A DNA stretch of 47,451 nucleotides from Clostridia bacterium (lineage in GTDB: Bacteria; Bacillota; Clostridia; Christensenellales; UBA1242), in the NCBI GenBank assembly GCA_017936585.1, contig JAGBFI010000032.1, positions 1 to 47,451 on the forward strand. The letters are read 5' to 3'. A model generated the notes under the pieces. That model saw only the letters and a program-made list of their open reading frames with translations, was not told the DNA's origin and did no database searches. Position 1 is the first letter of the stretch; every line of letters starts with the position of its first letter. The translations under genes were made by a program, and so were the position numbers. Below, one piece after another: positions 41,901-47,451 of this stretch.

Positions 41901-44900
41901 TACTTGATTGTCACTGTTTCAGCACCTGTTCTGTCTGTGTAACCAGAGAACATAAAACCTTCAATTGCTTTCACAAGTCCCCATCCAGTGAGATCTGTGT
42001 ATGTCACAACCTTATCTGTTGTGCCTTGGTTGCATACGATAGGGTCGCTGTCCGTGTAGTTTGTGTCTGTCCAATTTGACAACGCATAAACCACATTGAA
42101 GCTGATTCCTGTCATTTCTTTTGCAAGAACATCAATCACTGTATCGCCAGCAATTGTTGATTCAAGAGCAAGAGCTCCTGCTTCATCAGCTGCAACATCG
42201 TTGATTTCAAATCCTTCAAATTCATATCCAGCAACGAGTGCATTTGTTGCATCAACTTTGATTGTGTCTGCATACTTCACGCTGATTGTTTCTGCATATG
42301 TTGCACATGTGCCGTTCACAAGGATTGCAAGCTTGCTTGCGTCAATTCCCTTGTCTGGAACAATCTTGAGTTCATATGTGTTTGCTTCCCAAACTGCATA
42401 CAAATCAACATTTGTTGCGTAAACTTCAAGTGTGAAGTTGTCTTTGTCTGTGTAGTCTCTTCTCTCGCCTGCTTCGTCTGTTGACCATCCAAGGAGGTGA
42501 TATCCTTCTCTTGTGAAGTCGTTTTCAGTGAGAACAAGAGTTTCTTTATATGTGCCTGTTTGTGTGTAAGATTCTGCGTCTTTTGAATCCTTTCCGCCCA
42601 AGCCATTGAATGTGATTGTGAAGTCTCTTGGTGTTGTTTCAACCGTGACTGTTGTGTCGCCGTTCATCACAAACTTGCCGTCTGCATCTGTTTCGGTTTC
42701 AACAACAAAGTCGCCGGCTGCATAACCTTCGTCTGTTGTTGTCTTTGTCAAAACAACGTTTGCTTCAAATCTCACGCTGTATGTGCCATTGTTGAAGTCT
42801 TCGATATAGAAGTTTTCGTCATCAGCATTTGTTTCTTCTGTTGCAGCTGTCACGCTTACGCCATCTCCAGCAACAACTGTGAGAGTGAAGTATTTTCTGC
42901 TGTAGTTTACAATAATTCTTGTTTCGCCGTTTGCATCAACTTTTGCAAGTTTAATATCTCCTCGATATTCGAATCCATCAACTGTTGGCATTGCACCATC
43001 AGCGTCATCCTCTGTTGCAAACAACTTCAAGATGTCTGCTTCTGTGAGAGTTGTGTCAGCAAGTGCTGTTGCATCTTCAATTGAAGCAACGCTTCCTTCA
43101 ACATAAGCGTCTCCAGCAAGGTTTTCAAATCTGAAGTCAACTGCATATGTTACTTCTGCCGCATCCCACTTAGCATAGATTGTATGGTTTTCAGCTGTCT
43201 TCACGATGTCAGAAGCTTCAACCTCATTTCCTGCTGTGCAGTTTGCATCTGTGAACCATCCACCAAATGTGTAGCCAACTCTCGTGATGTCGTTTCCTGT
43301 TGGAAGCCCAACAACTGTTCCTTCTGCTGTGTATGCTGTTGAGTATGCACTGTCGAAGATAACTTTAAGTGTTTCATATGTTGATGTGATGTCCCCTGTT
43401 GTGTTTGCTTTCTTGTTTGTATCAAGAGTGATTGTGTATTCAACTGCTGTGTAATATACTTTCACTTCTTTTCCTTCAAGGCTGTCCATTGTCACTGTGA
43501 TTGACACTTGGTCTGTCACATAACCCACAACCTCAGGAGATACAACAGTAACGCTTCCGTTGTATGGAACTGCTTGGATGTTTGCTTGAGCAACATCAAC
43601 ATCTCCAGCTTCGGTTGCCTTCACGTATCTAACTGTGAGGATAGGTTCTGATTTTTCCCACTTAGCAACAAGAACAACGTCACCGTAAAGTCCTGCTTCA
43701 AGTGTTTCTTGTGGCAATGAGATGTCTCCTGTGAAGAGGGTATGCCAGTTTGCTGTTGTTTCGTCGTATCCTTCTCTTGTGTAACCCAACAATCTGTATC
43801 CTACATATGTGATGTTAACTTGAGTGAGGAGTGTGATTTCATCTTCAACTGTGTATTCAACAACATGGTTGCCGTTTTCGTCAGTTTCAACATCCTTAAA
43901 TTCGCCTTCGTTTGCCTTGTATGTGATTGTGTATGTGATTGGAGTCCAAACTGCGAACAATTCTGTGTCAGAATCTGTATAGCAAGTGAATGCGTCTTCA
44001 TCTGCATATTCAACCTCACCTCCGGCTGTTGTTGACCAACCTTCAAATGTGTAAGCTGTGCGCTTGAATGTTGCTTTTGCAAGTGTCACTGACTTAGAGT
44101 AATCAACTGGTGTTGCAGCCATTTCACCTTCACCACCATTTGCGTTGTATGTGATTTCATGAGCATTTTCTGTCCATGTTGCGTAGAACACAACTTCGCC
44201 TTCTTCTGCAAGTTTATCAGCAGTTTCATTTGCAACATAAACCTTGCCTGTTCCTTCAGCATTTCTTGTCCAACCTGCGAATGCGTAACCTGTTACTTCA
44301 AATCCAACAGTTTCAACATCTTTGATTGTCACAAGTGCTGTGTACAGATAGTCCGCATCCGTCACAACAACCCCTTCAAGTTGTGCATAAGCTGGATAGT
44401 TTGACTTGTACTTCACCGTGTATGAGTTTTCTGTCCATTGTGCTGTGAGTGTCACTATCTTGCCAGCTGTTGCTGTAAGTCCTGTCACTTTGCCTTCGTC
44501 AACAAGTTGTTGCGTCTTGCCTTCGTCGTCAACATATGTCCAACCTGCGAATGTGTAACCAACTTTGCCGAACTTATTTGCTTTCAATGTGTGTTCAGCA
44601 GTGTATAAAATGTCTTCATCAGCATCCATTGTTCCTGTTGAACCTTCGCCAGCAACGTATTCGATTGTATACCTGTTTTCACTCCAGATCATGTACAATG
44701 TCAAATCTTCCTTGAGAAGATATGTGAATGTCTCGTCAAGTTCATAAGCCTTTGTCGCTTTGTCTGTTGACCAGTAGAGTGGAGTGTAGCCAGTTCTTGC
44801 GAATGCCTTAATCATTGTGAATTCTTGGTTGTATGTTGCTGTCTCAACAGTTGCTGTTTCGTCCGCTGCGATGTTTGCATAGAATGAAACGTTATATGTG

Positions 44901-47451
44901 TTGTTGTCAGCCATAGCCTTGATTGTGACATCTTCAAGAGCTGCTGTGAATGTGTATTTCCCGTCAGCAAATGTCGCACCTTCGAATTCTGCTGCTGTGT
45001 AGCCAGTGTTGCCATCTTCATCAGTTTCAACTGTTGAAGCGAGAACAATTGTTCCACCATAACGAAGTTCGAATGATGTTGTGCCTGGGAATGTGTAAGA
45101 AATTGTTTCACCAGCATTGTTATAGTTTTCAACAGTTGCTGTGATTGTGTCAATTCCTTCGTCAGCTTCAAGTGTGACTGTGATTGTGTCACGGATGTAA
45201 TATACATTGAGAACTGTTGAGCCATCTCCAGCAATCTTTCCGCTTGCTGAGAATGTGTAACACTTAAATCCTGCGATTGTTTCAAGTGAAAGTCCGTCAA
45301 GGCTTTCAATGTCTTCACCTGTGATTCCATGTCCGATTCCGTCCATTGATGTCACGCCGTCATCCTTGAGGGCTTTATATGTGTAGTCGTTTTCAAGATC
45401 GTCTCCGCCTGTTGATTGCAAGTTTTCAACATAATACTTGATTGTAAATTCAACGCCAACTGCATTTACGTTCACGCTCAAGCTTGTGCTTGTTGCAGTC
45501 ATAACAAATTGACCTGTTGTCACATTGCCAGCTGTAGCTGTTCCTGTGACGCTTTCGTTCGACCATGATGCAAATTCATAACCAGCTGCGATTGTTGCAG
45601 AAAGGTTAATCACTTGTTCATACTTAACAGTATAAACATTTGCGTTTTCTGTTGATTCTGCATTTGCTGTAAGCCCTGTTGCAACAAATCCTGCAACGCC
45701 TGTTGATGTTGTCAATGTCAATGTAAGGTCTTTTCTGCCATACTTAACAATCATGATGTTGGTTGCTTCATCAACGCCGATTGTCAAGTCATTTACATCA
45801 TCAAATTCAAATCCTTCAAGAAGTCTTGATTCATCTTCAACGATTGTCTTGATGTCTGCATACTTCACTGTGTCATCAACTTTTGCTGTGTCTGCAACTG
45901 TCACATCAGCAACGTTTGCATTTTCAACATACTCGCCGTCCAAGTTTTCATATCTAAACTTGATTGTGTATGACTTTGTTTGAGATTCAACTTCAATTGC
46001 AAACTCAACATCCCCTGCAATGTTGAATGTGTATGGGTTTGTTGTTCCGTCTGTTTCTCCGTCAAATGTCACAAAGTCATATCCTGCTTTGAGAGTCGCT
46101 TCAAGTGTAACTTCATCGTTATACTTATAAGTTCCTTCTCCAGTCACTGCTACAACACCCTTTTCAGGTCTTACAACTGTCACTGTGTATCTTGCTCTTG
46201 TGTAGTAGAGTCTCAAAACGATTGTTTCTGAGCCGCTTACAATTCCACTTGTCACAGTGTCTTCATGTGTGAGATCAAGAGTGAAGTGTTCATATTTCAC
46301 TGTTTGATCGATTTCAACTTCAGATTCTGTGTCAGCTGTCATTGTCGTTGTGTGGGTTGTGATGTCAGAAAGTTCACTTGCTTTGATTGCTGTATCAAGA
46401 GCATATTCTCCATCAACCTTTTCAAGGTAGTATTCAACTTTATAGCTTCCTGAACCAATTCCCCACTTAGCATAAACTGTAAGTGTTTCATCAGTCAAGT
46501 CGCGGTTCCATACAACTACACTTTCAACTGTTGTTGTGTAACCTTCAAGCGCAACAAGAGCACCGTCTTTGATTACAAAGTCAGTTGCCGTTTCACTTGC
46601 TGCATGCTTATCAAGTGTCCAGCCAAGGAATGTGTATCCATTTCTTGTTGGATTTGTGATTGTTGAGATTGCACTTGAAGCATATGTCACTGTCACTTCT
46701 GTTGAGCCGTTTTCCCCATCATTGCTGTCAAGTGTGATTGTGTATGTTTCTGGTGTCCACTTAGCATAGAAGCTGAGTGTTTCGTAAGTCAAGTCACGGT
46801 TCCATACAACTACACTTTCAACTGTTGTTGTGTAACCTTCAATAACAACGAGAGCATTGTTTTCAATCACCATATTGATTCCACCAACAAGCGTCCAACC
46901 TACAAATACATATCCTGTGCGTGTTGGGTTTGTGATTGTTGATATTTCGCTTGAACCATATGTCACAGTCACTGAATCTGAACCATTTTCGCCACCATTG
47001 TTGTTAAGAGCAACTGTGTATGTTTCTGGTGTCCACTTCGCAAAGATTGTAATGTCTTCATCTGAGAGGTCTCTTGCCCATACAACTGCGCCATCAACTG
47101 TTGCTGTGTAATCATCAAGAGCAACAAATGCGTTGTCGATAATCACGTAGTCTTCAGCATCAGCTGTGAGTGTCCAGCCAAGGAATTCATGACCAACCTT
47201 TGTTGGGTTTGTGATGGCAGTAATCACATTTGAATTATAAGTTACGTCAACTGATGTTGAGCCAGCTGTGCCATTGTTGTTGTCAAGTGTGATTGTGTAT
47301 GTTTCTGCTTTTGCTTGTGCTGTCAGTGTCACATTGTCAAGTCCCATCTTGAGGCTTGGTTGAGATTCTTTCGTGTTGTCAAAACCTGTGAGTGCCACAG
47401 ATGTCTCTGCAAAGTTGTTCCATGTGTAGCCTTCTGCCACTTCAACTTCAA
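35924..47451 (-). CDS. Giant InlB-repeat/MucBP-like surface protein with C-terminal membrane anchor (N-terminus outside window)
   Basis: More than 3,840 residues; the frame is open through the right edge, so the signal peptide and true start are missing. Two repeat classes alternate: InlB B-repeats (Flg_new family; about 16 copies marked by GY-x-F-x-GW, as in GYTFLGWTL, followed by ...LYAVW), and MucBP-like units (about 12, as in YKVEYYLEKVDGEY and YTIKHYFEDIADGKYV), with divergent Gly-Tyr beta units between. The last 39 residues are a solid run of Ile/Val/Leu (DNA 35969-36043) and then KKKNNKKMKYMSKQ: a membrane anchor with a cytoplasmic basic end, not an LPXTG sortase signal. Likely a long adhesin or mucin-binding fibre. 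Confidence 0.93.
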   Translation of the reverse strand, partial: EVEVAEGYTWNNFAETSVALTGFDNTKESQPSLKMGLDNVTLTAQAKAETYTITLDNNNGTAGSTSVDVTYNSNVITAITNPTKVGHEFLGWTLTADAEDYVIIDNAFVALDDYTATVDGAVVWARDLSDEDITIFAKWTPETYTVALNNNGGENGSDSVTVTYGSSEISTITNPTRTGYVFVGWTLVGGINMVIENNALVVIEGYTTTVESVVVWNRDLTYETLSFYAKWTPETYTITLDSNDGENGSTEVTVTYASSAISTITNPTRNGYTFLGWTLDKHAASETATDFVIKDGALVALEGYTTTVESVVVWNRDLTDETLTVYAKWGIGSGSYKVEYYLEKVDGEYALDTAIKASELSDITTHTTTMTADTESEVEIDQTVKYEHFTLDLTHEDTVTSGIVSGSETIVLRLYYTRARYTVTVVRPEKGVVAVTGEGTYKYNDEVTLEATLKAGYDFVTFDGETDGTTNPYTFNIAGDVEFAIEVESQTKSYTIKFRYENLDGEYVENANVADVTVADTAKVDDTVKYADIKTIVEDESRLLEGFEFDDVNDLTIGVDEATNIMIVKYGRKDLTLTLTTSTGVAGFVATGLTANAESTENANVYTVKYEQVINLSATIAAGYEFASWSNESVTGTATAGNVTTGQFVMTATSTSLSVNVNAVGVEFTIKYYVENLQSTGGDDLENDYTYKALKDDGVTSMDGIGHGITGEDIESLDGLSLETIAGFKCYTFSASGKIAGDGSTVLNVYYIRDTITVTLEADEGIDTITATVENYNNAGETISYTFPGTTSFELRYGGTIVLASTVETDEDGNTGYTAAEFEGATFADGKYTFTAALEDVTIKAMADNNTYNVSFYANIAADETATVETATYNQEFTMIKAFARTGYTPLYWSTDKATKAYELDETFTYLLKEDLTLYMIWSENRYTIEYVAGEGSTGTMDADEDILYTAEHTLKANKFGKVGYTFAGWTYVDDEGKTQQLVDEGKVTGLTATAGKIVTLTAQWTENSYTVKYKSNYPAYAQLEGVVVTDADYLYTALVTIKDVETVGFEVTGYAFAGWTRNAEGTGKVYVANETADKLAEEGEVVFYATWTENAHEITYNANGGEGEMAATPVDYSKSVTLAKATFKRTAYTFEGWSTTAGGEVEYADEDAFTCYTDSDTELFAVWTPITYTITYKANEGEFKDVETDENGNHVVEYTVEDEITLLTQVNITYVGYRLLGYTREGYDETTANWHTLFTGDISLPQETLEAGLYGDVVLVAKWEKSEPILTVRYVKATEAGDVDVAQANIQAVPYNGSVTVVSPEVVGYVTDQVSITVTMDSLEGKEVKVYYTAVEYTITLDTNKKANTTGDITSTYETLKVIFDSAYSTAYTAEGTVVGLPTGNDITRVGYTFGGWFTDANCTAGNEVEASDIVKTAENHTIYAKWDAAEVTYAVDFRFENLAGDAYVEGSVASIEDATALADTTLTEADILKLFATEDDADGAMPTVDGFEYRGDIKLAKVDANGETRIIVNYSRKYFTLTVVAGDGVSVTAATEETNADDENFYIEDFNNGTYSVRFEANVVLTKTTTDEGYAAGDFVVETETDADGKFVMNGDTTVTVETTPRDFTITFNGLGGKDSKDAESYTQTGTYKETLVLTENDFTREGYHLLGWSTDEAGERRDYTDKDNFTLEVYATNVDLYAVWEANTYELKIVPDKGIDASKLAILVNGTCATYAETISVKYADTIKVDATNALVAGYEFEGFEINDVAADEAGALALESTIAGDTVIDVLAKEMTGISFNVVYALSNWTDTNYTDSDPIVCNQGTTDKVVTYTDLTGWGLVKAIEGFMFSGYTDRTGAETVTIKYAEEAEDYTTIYLNYTRQHYGLTLNTAGTVGVQSFEPYEIYNNTISGATSTGYNIYFETIYDVVLNMQDGYEYTGFTATATMGEGSKALVDGETSWTLTWGNDGVYDGFYFNGEKVMGFALNEETGRYEVSGMPAYYITITPVTNAKVYDITYNKNAGDGTEEVTEQVTYNEAYSIRYIAGEKFNWIRTGYNFLGWAIGAEEAARGEVDERYAVSTFMVEEGVYADKAYDAYTDLAGKTLYAVWQATKQTYEFRYYFETVYGTYEEDVSMYVSTTGETNEFVEIAIKDKTGFEFDTNNENNVLSGNVPAEGSLTLVAYYTRKAYTLTINADEKAFNSISIEGVAEEGKTLKADAIKDVNFNPETNVLTATVLHGVEIQITSTFETGYENANYAATDVTFTDGKFVMTTADLVVTATASPKYYTITFNGNGGTTEAGYDTHTQSIQYTTTVKLDANPFKQTGFHFVHWEIVIGGETKTFENGTPFEYSVAEDLTAIAIWEENTDTAYTVNYFIYDLATRTYIAVGSEELVGITNSTIEEATVKATFETLDLTAYGVEKAGFTFGRIRESGDDLVIAPTGDTEINVEYDLATFGLTIDWTVDEEENPVGIDSIEVAYNSSEAENNMFTATHGGTQQVEYTSSMTFTIAIAEGYKLNKVTITGEGLKQEYTELEDGNTITYTMPCKAIAVNVDVEVKTFTITYFKNFDEDLTTKTTQAVSYFDTFAFNGTFSVEGHTLLGWADEANATEAQYDLAATYEGYPWDADKELYAVWEANAYTIKYNYNGGEGTLSDIDTVYGEIEEIAGLEGLTRAGYTATAWSTSVDTSTLKTVESVDAITESGIYFSTADSKYYAYNLAGKSATDTEATIYVVWTPITYTIVMHYDSVDGAQTHRIENVAYGSQVTLPSLNDLEWAIKESYDFGGWTYVNGAGESKFHATDESTKLTLSNLTTEDGDTIDIYARWFDSEASITIRIMLEKLTGGYDETDKSNYVDIEDYTYDVGSTITSAIAYNNMLVRDERAQIEGFTYNVDKNINEGDSQLVTRETAAIIRVYYSRNSYNLTLNKAVHATVVLESGEAGTYAFDSETGSYIRYTVKYQAKVTLGFTLAAGYENGRFAIDTENSAEGYALEADGVSVKMLAGEVAINLLAAPKTDTPYRIEVYMQQLDLGYAATADKVIADVVGTTAADITDAMLQAEVEKAMSVEGFTYATFETVDGTDKIAGDGSTVVKVKYTRDHFSITIENVDVSNAFVTLPENEDVLYGQAVSLEYTLNKGYLLETTSFTLKNDDGDTLTLDLNVAKTTNSDGYKVFTLTFTMPAENVSVKAEPAADPNVKYTVVYMFQNEARDGYVEDPNYPAVEKYGETGKRVSREDVDFGELLVTGFECVNTNIPETEETGEQIYIKGDESTVVYIYYDRVVKNVTLIKLDNNMQGIKTDTLKVVAEGKEIQPTTNMQYAVAYGQRFKVTFEMADGFVFDGFVVNGQSISTAGTTLEYTMGADSLEIEISLKANTDTPYVVKYYKEEVSADGSSTTFKEIVSKTLVGTTHKALTEIKKDYVDRIADVLGSDYVADDFYGLEYSRYTAFMNGKEVDEDGLVQIAGDGSTEIYIYYKLTTVMVKVEYESKHVSSVTGAGEYQFGATVNLAATIKAGYGFKSWTITWGTADDETMVITSPEYSFEIKSTNAYEIVLETEPVMTAYTIKHYFEDIADGKYVEKAEYTTTSEGLTESEIDLSTLVRVETGYTYSHNGNNNKTYVVAGDGSTVVELYYRLNTVEFTITLSNGITAVNVLGYTDQTNIELISSDAEHRVYTYRTKYSKHLLLSVTLEDAYQFSGWFLNDSQEAYENSTDENGFNFKAFAENFTFRAMAAPGVVTIVFDPNNGSSEVIEEFEFFGATYTLRYNTFTYDNRTFLGWALTADGDVAYYDGAEITLDLSVLNEDGKLVLYAVWEEPESNMMLIIIIIIVVVLLILIIIIIIIIVKKKNNKKMKYMSKQ
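46505..46845. repeat. Near-identical internal DNA repeat in the giant gene
   Basis: A segment of about 45 bases beginning GGTTCCATACAACTACAC occurs at about 46503-46548 and 46798-46843 with essentially no differences, spaced by one InlB repeat unit. Recent duplication or gene conversion between units is the simplest explanation. Confidence 0.7.

Noticed and set aside
35924..47111. Dozens of antisense frames within the giant surface protein gene
   Set aside because: They are produced by the repeats and codon bias of the coding strand and have no ribosome binding sites.

Overview
The window is low-GC, mostly AT-rich DNA with strong GGAGG-type ribosome binding sites, GTG and TTG starts, TTGACA/TATAAT-type promoters and many U-tract terminators. 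TGA works as a normal stop. This points to an anaerobic Bacillota (Clostridia-like, probably host-associated) bacterium. That assignment is inferred from gene content and base composition; no rRNA marker is present.

Region 1 (1-11767) is an integrated mobile element whose left end lies outside the window. From left to right it carries: a replication initiator (HUH endonuclease plus SF3 helicase, minus strand, cut by the window edge) of the type found in eukaryotic CRESS-DNA viruses; just upstream of it a hairpin with a 13-bp perfect stem whose loop holds TAGTATTAC on the Rep strand, which is the circovirus-type origin nonanucleotide; a Zot/pI-like ATPase as in filamentous phages; several small unknown genes; a structured non-coding segment; three consecutive proteins each with one N-terminal membrane anchor and a large exported domain; a tiny membrane protein that could be a coat subunit; a Cro-like/LexA-like repressor switch with divergent promoters and matching operators; a zinc-ribbon PD-(D/E)XK nuclease; and a large serine integrase. 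I read this as a temperate filamentous-phage-like (inovirus-like) element that replicates with CRESS-virus machinery. It is the most unusual thing in the window.

Region 2 (11768-14526) is the element-host junction followed by an orphan VirB6/TrbL-like polytopic membrane protein of the kind seen in Gram-positive conjugative elements. The rest of a conjugation operon, if it exists, should be on the far side of the inserted element.

Region 3 (14661-18621) holds DNA repair and information genes: uvrC (apparently leaderless), tRNA-Arg(ACG) with a partial 3'-end duplication downstream, a Y-family polymerase and an overlapping YolD-like gene.

Region 4 (18662-26982) contains two YwaF/TMEM164-type membrane proteins, two tandem GT2 glycosyltransferases, an ABC-2 exporter pair, a DUF2188 protein with a Lys/Ala/Glu-rich tail, and an unknown membrane protein.

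Region 5 (26984-33651) is a glycerol/glycerolipid module. On the minus strand are a glycerol-3-phosphate dehydrogenase-like flavoprotein with a BFD-type iron-sulfur domain, an FAD/NAD oxidoreductase and a DUF1667 protein. Divergently on the plus strand are glpK, a monoacylglycerol-lipase-like hydrolase and a YhhN/TMEM86 lysoplasmalogenase-like protein. Together these could release glycerol from monoglycerides or ether lipids, phosphorylate it and oxidise it to dihydroxyacetone phosphate.

Region 6 (33779-47451) has tmk, a 2,4-diaminopentanoate-dehydrogenase-like enzyme with a Cys/His metal-binding tail, and the 3' part of a giant surface protein gene (more than 3,840 residues) made of InlB B-repeats and MucBP-like repeats and ending in a C-terminal transmembrane anchor.
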